Positions 8,188 to 15,219 of a DNA stretch of 15,219 nt are shown piece by piece. The DNA comes from Bacilli bacterium (GTDB taxonomy: Bacteria; Bacillota_I; Bacilli_A; RF39; UBA660). Each line of letters opens with the position of its first letter. Within the stretch, counting starts at the first letter, position 1. Below the pieces are notes generated by a model. The model made no database searches, was not told where the DNA came from, and saw nothing but the letters and a program-made list of their open reading frames with translations. The stretch is from positions 1-15,219 of the forward strand of contig JAQVVC010000016.1 of the NCBI GenBank assembly GCA_028699175.1, given 5' to 3'. Made by a program: the position numbers and the translations under genes.

Positions 8188-8193
8188 TATAAT
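8188..8193 (+). promoter_or_regulatory. Probable promoter -10 element for polC
   Basis: A perfect TATAAT (8188-8193) lies downstream of the rpoC terminator. The best-spaced -35 candidate, TAGCGA (8165-8170, 17-nt spacer), matches only three of six consensus bases, so the promoter is probably moderate. Initiation would fall near 8199-8202, giving a leader of less than 20 nt before the polC ATG. GGAAG (8203-8207), 10 nt before the start, is the likely though weak ribosome binding site. Confidence 0.6.
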
Positions 8194-8217
8194 TAATATT
8201 ATGGAAGCTGGTGCTGT

Positions 8218-11200
8218 ATGGATGCTTTAAAAAGATTTTTTAATAAAATAGAATTTGAGTTTACTGATGAGTTTAAAGATGTAATAGTCGAAAAAGTAAT
8301 TGTTAATAATAAAAAAGAAACATGGGATGTTTATTTAAAAAGTAAAAAAGTATTACCAATTGAAAGTGTATTTAATTTAATAGATGCTTGTAAAAAAGAT
8401 TTTGATGATGTTTCTAAAATAAAAATAATATTTATTTATGAAAATATCACTAATAATGATATATTAAAATATACTCATTTTTGTATCGATATATTGACTA
8501 AAAAATATCCGTCCTTAATTAGCATTATTGATAATGAAATAAAGATTGATAATAATAAAATTATCTTTGAAGTATTAAGCAATATTGAACAAAAACTATT
8601 AAATGAAAACAGTAAAAAAATAATAAAATGGTTAAGTAAAGTAGGATTTGATAATTTTACAATTGAATCAAAAATAAATGAAATAAAAAGAAATAAAATT
8701 AAAGAAGAAATCGAAAATACTAAAGAATTACTTATTATAAATGATGAACCTAAATATAAAGTTATATTAGGTGAAAAAATAAAATCTAAAATTACGGCTA
8801 TAAATGAAATAATGGGTGAAGAAAACAATATTACTTTAGAGGCTTATATTTTTAGTATTGAAGAGTTCGTATCTAATAAAACTAATTTTAGTATTTTAAC
8901 TTTAAAAATTAGTGATAAAACTAATAGTATAATAGCTAAATATTTTAGTAAAGATGAAAAAAAATTTAATGAAGTAGTTCAATCATTAAAAAAAGGATCA
9001 TGGTATAAATTTAGAGGATATACTAAAAATGATACTTATGCTCGAGACTTAGTACTTAATTTAAGGGATATTGAAGAAATAGAAAGCAAGGATATCAACA
9101 GAATAGATACTGCTAAAGAAAAAAGAGTTGAATTACATACTCATACTTATATGAGTCAAATGGATGGTGTAGTTTCATCTACTGATCTTATAAAGACCGC
9201 AATAAGTTGGGGACATAAAGCTTTAGCTATAACTGATCATAATAGTGTTCAATCTTTTCCTGAAGTTCATAAATTTATAAAATCATATAATAAAGGTAAA
9301 GAAGATAAAGATAAATTTAAAGTTATTTATGGGGTCGAATTATTAATGAGTGATGATACGATTAATATTGTAAAAAAACCGATTGATAGTGAATTATTAA
9401 ACACAAAATATTGTGTCTTTGATGTTGAAACAACTGGTTTTAATGCTGGTAGTGGTGACTCTATTATTGAAATTGGGGGAGTTCTTGTTCAAAATGGGAA
9501 AATATTAGATACATTTAGTGAACTAATTAATCCTGGTCGTAAATTACCTTCGAAAATAACAGAGATTACTAATATAACTGATGCTATGCTTAAAGGAAAA
9601 GATAATGAAGAAAGTGTTGTCAAAAGGTTTAAAGACTGGTTTAAAGATGCAGTTTTAGTAGCACATAATGCCGCTTTTGATATATCATTTTTAGAAATGG
9701 CTTATCAAAAATATAATTTAGGTAGTCTTAATAATGCCGTTATTGATACTTTAGAATTATCAAGAGCTTTAGAACCCGATCAATTTAAACATTCATTAAG
9801 TGCACTTGTAAAAAGATATGATGTTGAATTTGATGAAAATGGTCATCATCGAGCTGATTATGATGCTAATGCTACCGCAAAAGTATTTAATAAAATGCTT
9901 AAAATAGTACTAAAATATAATATTAATAATGTAAAAGATTTAAATAATTTAATAGCTAAAGATGAAATTCATAAATATGGGCCTCTTTATCATGTAAATA
10001 TTTTAGCTAAAAATAGAAATGGTTTAAAAAATTTATTTAAAATATTAAGTTATGCTAGTACCAAATATTTATATAAAACACCACGCATATTAAGAAGTGA
10101 AATAGAAAAACACCGTGATGGTTTATTAATAGGAAGTGGATGTTACGAAAGTGAAGTATTTAGTCAAGCTAGATCTAAAAGTGATGAAGAATTAATAAAT
10201 AGTATTAACTTTTATGATTATATAGAAGTTCAGCCTAAAGAAGGATACATTCATTTATTACAAAATAATACCTTTGGAAGTGAATTAGAGTTAGAAAATA
10301 GTATTAAAAAAATTATTGATAATACGATTGCAGCTGGAAAGATAATAATTGCAACTGGTGATGTTCATCATTTAAATAAAGAAGATAAAATATATCGAGA
10401 AATTATTGTTAATCAAAAAGTACCAGGAGGTGGAAGGCATCCTCTTGCTAGAAAAGATATAACAACAATACCTTATCAACATTTTAGAACAACTGATGAA
10501 ATGTTAGCTGATTTTAATTTTTTAGATAAAAAAAGTGCTAAAGTTTTAATTGTAGATAATCCTAATAAAATTGCTGAAATGGTTGAATATGTTGATGTAA
10601 TTATTGATACAAAAGGAGTGCCATTTTCTCCTCGAATTGAAAATTCTGTTGAAGAGGTTAATAAATTAGTATATGGTAAAGCAAAAGAACTATATGGTAA
10701 TGATATTCATCCCTTAATTAAGGAAAGAATTGAAAAAGAGTTAGCGGGAATTATTAAAGGTGGCTACGATGTAATATATTTAATTAGTCAAAAATTAGTT
10801 AAAAAAAGTAATGATGATGGATATTTAGTAGGATCTAGAGGATCAGTAGGTTCTTCTTTTGTAGCTACATTAATGGGTATTACGGAAGTAAATCCTTTAC
10901 CAGCTCATTATGTATGTCCTAAATGTAAATACACTACTTTTGAAGATGATAATGGTATAAAATTAGCAATAAAATATACAAGTGGCTATGATTTACCTAG
11001 TAAAAAATGTCCTAAATGTAAAGAAGAATTAAATAAAGAAGGACAAGATATGCCTTTTGCGACATTTTTAGGATTTGATGCTGATAAAGTACCTGATATC
11101 GATTTAAATTTTTCCGGCGAATATCAATGGAAAGCTCATGAATATACCAAAGAATTGTTTGGAATAGATAATGTCTATCGAGCTGGAACAATTGGGACAG

Positions 11201-12540
11201 TAGCAGATCGAACTGCTTTTGGTTTTGTTAAAGGTTATTGTGAAGATAATAATATAACAATGAAAGCAGTTGAAATAGAAAGATTAGCTCAAGGTTGTGT
11301 GGGAGTTAAAAGGACAACTGGCCAACATCCAGGCGGAATAGTAGTAATTCCTGATTATATGGATATATTTGATTTTACCCCTTATCAATATCCAGCTGAT
11401 GATGAAACATCATTATGGAGAACGACTCACTTTGATTATCATCCTATGGAAGATGAAATATTAAAATTAGATATATTAGGACATGATGATCCAACAATGT
11501 TAAAAATGTTACAAGATTTAACTTCATTAGATGTAACTAAAATTCCTTTTAATGATTCTAAAGTATTAAAAATTTTGTCTAGTCCAGAACCTTTAGGAGT
11601 AACAAAAGAACAAATTAATTGTTCTACTGGAACATTAGGAGTTCCCGAGTTAGGTACTAAGTTTGTTATTGGTATGCTAGAAAATACTCAACCCAAAACA
11701 TTTGCTGATGCGGTTAAAATTTCTGGTTTATCTCACGGTACAGATGTTTGGTCAGGTAATGCATCTGAACTCATTAAAAATAAAATCGTGCCCTTTAATG
11801 AAGTAATTGGTTGTCGAGATGATATTATGGTTTATTTAATTAATAATGGCATCGAACCTCTAATAGCGTTCAAAATTATGGAATTTGTTCGTAAAGGAAA
11901 GCCTTCAAAAGAAATTGCAACTTGGAAAGAATATGAAACAATACTTAAAGAAGCCAAAATTCCAGATTGGTATATAGAATCATGCTCTAAAATAAAATAT
12001 ATGTTCCCCAAAGCTCATGCTGTTGCTTATATAATGAGCGCTTTTAGAATTGCTTATTTTAAAGTTTATTATCCTATTTCTTACTATAGTGCTTTCTTTT
12101 CAATTAGATGTCATGCTTTTGAAGTTGAAACATTAATTAAAGGTGAATCAAAAATTAGAAATCGTATTTTAGAATTAGAAAGTAAAGGTTATGATCTAAC
12201 TAATAAAGAGGCTGAAATATTAGAAGTATTATATTGTTCTCTTGAAATGGTAGTTAGAGGTTTTGAATTTAAAAATATTGATTTATTAAAAAGTGATAGT
12301 AAAAATTTTGTTATTGATGATGATAAAAAATCATTAATAATTCCATTTAGAGCTTTAGATGGTCTAGGAGAAAGTGCTGCTAATCAAGTCATATTAGAAA
12401 GAGAAAAAGCTCCTTTTGTAAGTGTTGAAGATGTGCAAATGAGAGGTAAAATAAATTCTACTACAATAGATAAAATGCGATTATTAGGAATATTTAATTC
12501 AATTCCAGAATCAAGTCAATTAAGTTTATTTGATTTATAA
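8218..12540 (+). CDS. polC: PolC-type DNA polymerase III alpha subunit with built-in 3'-5' exonuclease
   Basis: Replicative DNA polymerase of low-G+C Gram-positives, 1440 residues (Bacillus about 1437). Domains in order: a poorly conserved Lys/Ile-rich N-terminal domain (about 1-180); an OB-fold region (about 190-290); a PHP domain starting at VELHTHT (H307, H309) and split by the DnaQ-like proofreading exonuclease (DVETTG 402-407, HNAAFD with D488, HHRADYD with H544 and D549); then the PHP remainder (GSGCYE, TGDVHHL). A zinc-binding module uses C900, C903, C931 and C934. Palm catalytic aspartates lie in PDIDLNFSGEY (D960, D962) and in KLDILGHDD. The motif KRTTGQHPGG and the C-terminal beta-clamp-binding QLSLF (1434-1438) are present. 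All catalytic motifs are intact. It is flanked by the rpoC terminator and a separate uppS promoter, so it is probably monocistronic. In Bacillus it lies after rasP-proS, not before uppS. Confidence 0.98.
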   Translation: MDALKRFFNKIEFEFTDEFKDVIVEKVIVNNKKETWDVYLKSKKVLPIESVFNLIDACKKDFDDVSKIKIIFIYENITNNDILKYTHFCIDILTKKYPSLISIIDNEIKIDNNKIIFEVLSNIEQKLLNENSKKIIKWLSKVGFDNFTIESKINEIKRNKIKEEIENTKELLIINDEPKYKVILGEKIKSKITAINEIMGEENNITLEAYIFSIEEFVSNKTNFSILTLKISDKTNSIIAKYFSKDEKKFNEVVQSLKKGSWYKFRGYTKNDTYARDLVLNLRDIEEIESKDINRIDTAKEKRVELHTHTYMSQMDGVVSSTDLIKTAISWGHKALAITDHNSVQSFPEVHKFIKSYNKGKEDKDKFKVIYGVELLMSDDTINIVKKPIDSELLNTKYCVFDVETTGFNAGSGDSIIEIGGVLVQNGKILDTFSELINPGRKLPSKITEITNITDAMLKGKDNEESVVKRFKDWFKDAVLVAHNAAFDISFLEMAYQKYNLGSLNNAVIDTLELSRALEPDQFKHSLSALVKRYDVEFDENGHHRADYDANATAKVFNKMLKIVLKYNINNVKDLNNLIAKDEIHKYGPLYHVNILAKNRNGLKNLFKILSYASTKYLYKTPRILRSEIEKHRDGLLIGSGCYESEVFSQARSKSDEELINSINFYDYIEVQPKEGYIHLLQNNTFGSELELENSIKKIIDNTIAAGKIIIATGDVHHLNKEDKIYREIIVNQKVPGGGRHPLARKDITTIPYQHFRTTDEMLADFNFLDKKSAKVLIVDNPNKIAEMVEYVDVIIDTKGVPFSPRIENSVEEVNKLVYGKAKELYGNDIHPLIKERIEKELAGIIKGGYDVIYLISQKLVKKSNDDGYLVGSRGSVGSSFVATLMGITEVNPLPAHYVCPKCKYTTFEDDNGIKLAIKYTSGYDLPSKKCPKCKEELNKEGQDMPFATFLGFDADKVPDIDLNFSGEYQWKAHEYTKELFGIDNVYRAGTIGTVADRTAFGFVKGYCEDNNITMKAVEIERLAQGCVGVKRTTGQHPGGIVVIPDYMDIFDFTPYQYPADDETSLWRTTHFDYHPMEDEILKLDILGHDDPTMLKMLQDLTSLDVTKIPFNDSKVLKILSSPEPLGVTKEQINCSTGTLGVPELGTKFVIGMLENTQPKTFADAVKISGLSHGTDVWSGNASELIKNKIVPFNEVIGCRDDIMVYLINNGIEPLIAFKIMEFVRKGKPSKEIATWKEYETILKEAKIPDWYIESCSKIKYMFPKAHAVAYIMSAFRIAYFKVYYPISYYSAFFSIRCHAFEVETLIKGESKIRNRILELESKGYDLTNKEAEILEVLYCSLEMVVRGFEFKNIDLLKSDSKNFVIDDDKKSLIIPFRALDGLGESAANQVILEREKAPFVSVEDVQMRGKINSTTIDKMRLLGIFNSIPESSQLSLFDL

Positions 12541-12581
12541 ATAAGCAAGCAGGATATTTACAATTTAATAGACATGATTTA

Positions 12582-12610
12582 TTGCATTTTATTATAATAA
12601 CTAGTATACT
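12582..12610 (+). promoter_or_regulatory. Promoter for uppS-cdsA-rasP
   Basis: TTGCAT (12582-12587), a 17-nt spacer and TATACT (12605-12610). The -10 matches five of six consensus bases; the -35 keeps only TTG. Initiation near 12617 would leave a leader of about 12 nt, just enough for the ribosome binding site AGGGTGA (12618-12624). No terminator hairpin is visible between the polC stop and this promoter, so some readthrough from polC is possible. Confidence 0.6.
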
Positions 12611-12628
12611 TATTAGCAGGGTGAAACG

Positions 12629-13315
12629 ATGAAAGAGTTAATAGTTCCTACTCATGTTGGTATTATCATGGATGGTAATCGTAGATGGGCTAAAGAGCAA
12701 GATAAGAAACCAATTGAAGGACACCTTGCTGGAGCAAATAGAATAATCGAGTTAGCAAAATATATTATAAATCAAAAAAAAGTAAAATATTTAAGCGTCT
12801 TTGCTTTTTCAACTGAAAACTTTGGAAGAAGTGAAGAAGAAGTAAATTATTTAATGGGATTAATTGTTAAATTTTTTAAAGAAAGATTAAACGAATTAAA
12901 AGAATCAAATATCAAAGTAATATTTTCGGGTCGAAATAAACCTTTACCTAAAAATGTTCAAAAAGTAATTGCGGATGTAACTGCACTTACTAAAAATAAT
13001 ACTAGTGGAATATTAAATGTATGTTTAAATTACGGATCCCGAACTGAAATAATAGATGCTATAAATAAATTAATTGAATCCAATAAAAAAGTAACCGAAG
13101 AAGAATTTAGTAACTATTTATATCATAATCTCCCAGATTTGGATTTTGTTATAAGAACTAGTGGTGAACATCGATTAAGTAATTTTATGTTATGGCAAGC
13201 TAGTTATGCAGAATTATATTTTCCGAAAGTATATTTTCCAGATTTTGATGAAAAAGAATTTGATTTAGCTATTCTTGAATATAATAATAGAAATAGAAGA
13301 TTTGGAGGAAATTAA
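12629..13315 (+). CDS. uppS: Isoprenyl transferase (undecaprenyl diphosphate synthase)
   Basis: cis-Prenyltransferase that extends farnesyl diphosphate with isopentenyl diphosphate to undecaprenyl diphosphate, the lipid carrier for cell-wall precursors. Motifs: HVGIIMDGNRRWA with catalytic D15 (9-21), EGHLAGA (30-36), FAFSTENFGR (58-67), LNYGSRTEI, and the C-terminal IRTSGEHRLSNFMLWQ, ELYF, PDFDE and NRRFGG blocks. At 228 residues it is somewhat shorter than the 260-residue Bacillus protein, mainly at the ends. F65 replaces the nearly invariant Trp of the STENW motif, and a Ser replaces the second Gly of NYGGR. These are substitutions, not damage; the reading frame is intact. Ribosome binding site at 12618-12624. 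It overlaps cdsA by one base (TAATG), so the two are translationally coupled. An intact uppS implies that the cell makes an undecaprenyl carrier. Confidence 0.95.
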   Translation: MKELIVPTHVGIIMDGNRRWAKEQDKKPIEGHLAGANRIIELAKYIINQKKVKYLSVFAFSTENFGRSEEEVNYLMGLIVKFFKERLNELKESNIKVIFSGRNKPLPKNVQKVIADVTALTKNNTSGILNVCLNYGSRTEIIDAINKLIESNKKVTEEEFSNYLYHNLPDLDFVIRTSGEHRLSNFMLWQASYAELYFPKVYFPDFDEKEFDLAILEYNNRNRRFGGN

Positions 13316-14100
13316 TGAAAACAAGATCAATAAGTGCTATTATTTTAATTGCAATTATTACACCATTAATATATGTAGGAGGAATTCCATTTGCACTTAT
13401 GATTGGTTTAATAGCTGTATTAGCAACTAAAGAGATTAATGATTTACATAAATATCCTATTTTAATAAAATTATTATCTTTTTTTACTTTAATATCTGTT
13501 GTATATAGTAATTTTGATGCTAATACCTTAACTTTTGGTTTAGATTATAAATATTTAAGTATATTAATAATAGCTTTAACTATTCCAATAATATTTTATC
13601 AAGTTAAAGGTAAATATACGATTGAAGATGCTTTTAAATTAATAGGATTTATTTTATTAATTGGTTTAGGTTTAAATTATTTTATCTTAGTAAGGAGTTT
13701 TGATTTAAATTATTTTTTATTAATGCTTTTAATACCTATTATAACTGATACATTTGCATATATAGCAGGGATGATGATAGGTAAGCATAAAGTAAGTAAA
13801 CTAAGCCCGAAAAAGAGTTGGGAAGGGTATATTATTGGTTCATTAATGGGCACCTTTATAATGACTATGTTCTATATTACGGTTATAAATAATCAAACTA
13901 ATTTATTAATCGTTATTGGTATTATATTTTTATTAACAGTAGTAGGACAAATTGGTGATTTAATTTTTAGTGCGATAAAAAGGCAATATAATATAAAAGA
14001 TTTTGCTAAATTAATACCCGGTCATGGGGGAGTATTAGATAGATTAGATAGTTTAGTAATTGTAGCAATAGCATTTATTATATTTATAGAATATTTATAA
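13315..14100 (+). CDS. cdsA: Phosphatidate cytidylyltransferase (CDP-diglyceride synthase)
   Basis: Integral membrane enzyme that makes CDP-diacylglycerol from phosphatidic acid and CTP, the branch point for phosphatidylglycerol and related phospholipids. The 261-residue protein is hydrophobic, with about seven or eight membrane segments by eye. The family signature is complete at 219-245: S219, K222, R223, K228, D229, then PGHGG (235-239) and D242, R243, D245. Upstream, ITDTFAYIAG (143-152) and LSPKKSWEG (163-171) are also family hallmarks. Length is normal. The start overlaps the uppS stop by one base, with a good ribosome binding site GGAGGA (13304-13309) 5 nt ahead. The next gene begins 12 nt after its stop. 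In Bacillus, dxr lies between this gene and rasP; here there is no room for it. Confidence 0.97.
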   Translation: MKTRSISAIILIAIITPLIYVGGIPFALMIGLIAVLATKEINDLHKYPILIKLLSFFTLISVVYSNFDANTLTFGLDYKYLSILIIALTIPIIFYQVKGKYTIEDAFKLIGFILLIGLGLNYFILVRSFDLNYFLLMLLIPIITDTFAYIAGMMIGKHKVSKLSPKKSWEGYIIGSLMGTFIMTMFYITVINNQTNLLIVIGIIFLLTVVGQIGDLIFSAIKRQYNIKDFAKLIPGHGGVLDRLDSLVIVAIAFIIFIEYL

Positions 14101-14112
14101 GGGAGGAAATAT

Positions 14113-15162
14113 ATGACATTATTAATATTAATACTAATACTAGGTATTTTAATATTTGTTCATGAACTAGGACATTTTATATTTGCAAAATTATATGGTG
14201 TTTATGTTCATGAGTTTGCTTTAGGTATGGGACCTAAAATATTTTCTTTTAAAAGAAAAAATAAAAAAGATCCAACTGTTTATTCATTAAGATTATTTCC
14301 AATTGGTGGCTTTTGTGCCATGGCTGGTGAAGTAGAAGAAGATTCTAAAGATGTTAAACCTAATGAATTTATGTGTAATAAAACTAAATTCCAAAGATTT
14401 ATGATTTTAGTTTCAGGAGTAATGCTTAATTTTATATTAGCAATAATACTATTATTTATGCAAAGTTTAATCTGGGGACATACTCAACAAAAAGCTATTG
14501 TAGGTACTGCACCTGATGATTATCCTATTTCAAAAGCTGGAATTGAAATAGGTGATAAAGTAATTGAATTAAATGGCCATAAAGTTAATTCATGGGATAA
14601 ACTAACTATCGCTCTTAATTTAAAATATGATAGTGATACTTATGAATTTGTTGTTGAAAAAAAAGATGGAACTATAAAGAAATATGATATAACTCCAGTA
14701 ACCGAAAAAAATGCTGAAGGTCAAGATATAAAAGTTTTTGGAATTGGAGTAGGAGACAAAGTATATAAAGGTTTTTTTGAATCTATTAAATATGCATTTT
14801 TTAAATTTGATTCGGTCATGACTTCAATGGCTATAATAATAGGAGCTTTATTTACAGGAAATATAGGATTATCAAGCTTAGCAGGCCCAGTTGGAATGTA
14901 TACTATAGTAGATGAATCAGCACGATATGGTATGCAAAGTTTGATGTATTTAACAGCATATTTAAGTATTAATTTAGGATTTATTAATGCAATCCCATTT
15001 CCGGCTTTTGATGGAGGTAGAATACTATTTATTATAATAGAAGCTGTTACTAGAAAGAAAGTAAATACTAATATTGAAGGAATATTTCATACTATAGGTT
15101 TTATTTTATTAATGTTACTAATGTTATTTATAACGGTAATGGATGTTATAAGACTATTTTAA
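14113..15162 (+). CDS. rasP: Site-2 intramembrane zinc metalloprotease RasP/RseP with one PDZ domain
   Basis: Membrane-embedded protease that cleaves transmembrane segments of anti-sigma factors, signal peptide remnants and similar substrates. The HExxH zinc motif is FVHELGHF (H17, E18, H21) in the first membrane helix; the third zinc ligand, D300, is in NAIPFPAFDGG (292-302), and N292 matches the conserved Asn of that motif. A single PDZ domain spans about 127-195, with GIEIGDKVIELNGHKVNSW as its core. Other hydrophobic segments lie at about 97-120, 234-262, 276-311 and 325-345. At 349 residues it is shorter than Bacillus RasP (about 420) but contains every catalytic element. The usual LDGG reads FDGG here. 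A strong ribosome binding site GGGAGG (14101-14106) fixes the start. It is the last gene of the uppS-cdsA-rasP unit; proS, its usual neighbour, is not in the 57 nt visible downstream. Confidence 0.95.
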   Translation: MTLLILILILGILIFVHELGHFIFAKLYGVYVHEFALGMGPKIFSFKRKNKKDPTVYSLRLFPIGGFCAMAGEVEEDSKDVKPNEFMCNKTKFQRFMILVSGVMLNFILAIILLFMQSLIWGHTQQKAIVGTAPDDYPISKAGIEIGDKVIELNGHKVNSWDKLTIALNLKYDSDTYEFVVEKKDGTIKKYDITPVTEKNAEGQDIKVFGIGVGDKVYKGFFESIKYAFFKFDSVMTSMAIIIGALFTGNIGLSSLAGPVGMYTIVDESARYGMQSLMYLTAYLSINLGFINAIPFPAFDGGRILFIIIEAVTRKKVNTNIEGIFHTIGFILLMLLMLFITVMDVIRLF

Positions 15163-15184
15163 AAAAGGCATTTTGTCTTTTTTT
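15162..15184 (+). terminator. Possible weak intrinsic terminator after rasP
   Basis: AAAAAGGCA (15162-15170) can pair with TGTCTTTTT (15174-15182), with one G-U pair and a 3-nt loop, ending in a run of seven Ts (15178-15184). The stem is mostly A-U, so it would be weak; its position at the rasP stop and before a new promoter supports the call. Confidence 0.5.
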
Positions 15185-15185
15185 A

Positions 15186-15214
15186 TTGCAAAATAAGCTT
15201 TGAAATGATATTAT
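15186..15214 (+). promoter_or_regulatory. Promoter for a gene beyond the right edge
   Basis: TTGCAA (15186-15191), a 17-nt spacer and TATTAT (15209-15214), with TG at 15206-15207 giving an extended -10. It follows the probable rasP terminator and points out of the window, so a new + strand transcription unit should begin within tens of bases of the edge. The gene it serves cannot be seen. Confidence 0.6.
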
Positions 15215-15219
15215 ATATT

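Noticed and set aside
8080..8217. Small gene, riboswitch or replication-related sites such as DnaA boxes between rpoC and polC
   Set aside because: Beyond the terminator, a -10 element and AT-rich sequence I see no DnaA-box-like TTATNCACA, no stable multi-stem structure and no credible complete small gene.
8475..8828. 117-codon minus-strand open frame inside the polC N-terminal region
   Set aside because: The opposite strand is very Lys/Asn/Ile-rich, so its antisense reads as a hydrophobic Ser/Ile/Phe/Leu string that mimics a membrane protein. The polC frame is continuous, of family-typical length and expected here.
9400..9930. Exonuclease segment in polC as a foreign insertion or fusion
   Set aside because: A DnaQ-like exonuclease inserted in the PHP domain is the normal PolC architecture.
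14101..14112. Remnant of dxr between cdsA and rasP
   Set aside because: Only 12 nt separate the genes and they are fully used by the rasP ribosome binding site and spacer; no remnant is present.

Overview
The window is housekeeping DNA from a very AT-rich, low-G+C Gram-positive-type bacterium (roughly 25-30% G+C by eye). PolC, the YbxB-type methyltransferase next to rpoB, Bacillus-like RpoB/RpoC and the uppS-cdsA-rasP set all point to the Bacillota/Mycoplasmatota side of the tree. Every Trp in the seven genes is TGG and no in-frame TGA occurs in about 4,900 codons, so the standard bacterial code fits and a mycoplasma code does not. I cannot name a genus; an uncultured member of the Bacilli is a guess.

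Layout: all seven genes lie on the + strand. Block 1 (24-8120) is ybxB, rpoB and rpoC. It has a strong promoter before ybxB, a second strong promoter before rpoB whose -35 box contains the ybxB stop codon, a hairpin in the rpoB leader, and a clear intrinsic terminator after rpoC. Block 2 (8188-12540) is polC, the replicative DNA polymerase, apparently with its own promoter. Block 3 (12582-15184) is uppS-cdsA-rasP, tightly packed (1-nt overlap, then a 12-nt gap), with its own promoter and a probable weak terminator. A good promoter for an unseen downstream gene lies at the right edge. The largest non-coding gap is 138 nt.

The genes cover core information processing (rRNA methylation, transcription, replication) and envelope building (undecaprenyl-PP synthesis, CDP-diacylglycerol synthesis, intramembrane proteolysis). 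The order differs from the Bacillus pattern: the ribosomal protein/elongation factor genes that usually follow rpoC are absent, polC lies before uppS rather than after rasP-proS, and dxr is missing between cdsA and rasP.

I see no mobile element, CRISPR array, tRNA/rRNA gene or defence system, and no evidence of a wholly new system. The most notable points are two RpoB residues that match classical rifampicin-resistance substitutions, the compact ybxB/rpoB promoter overlap with its leader hairpin, a short AUG-initiated mini-ORF overlapping the polC start, and the rearranged gene order.
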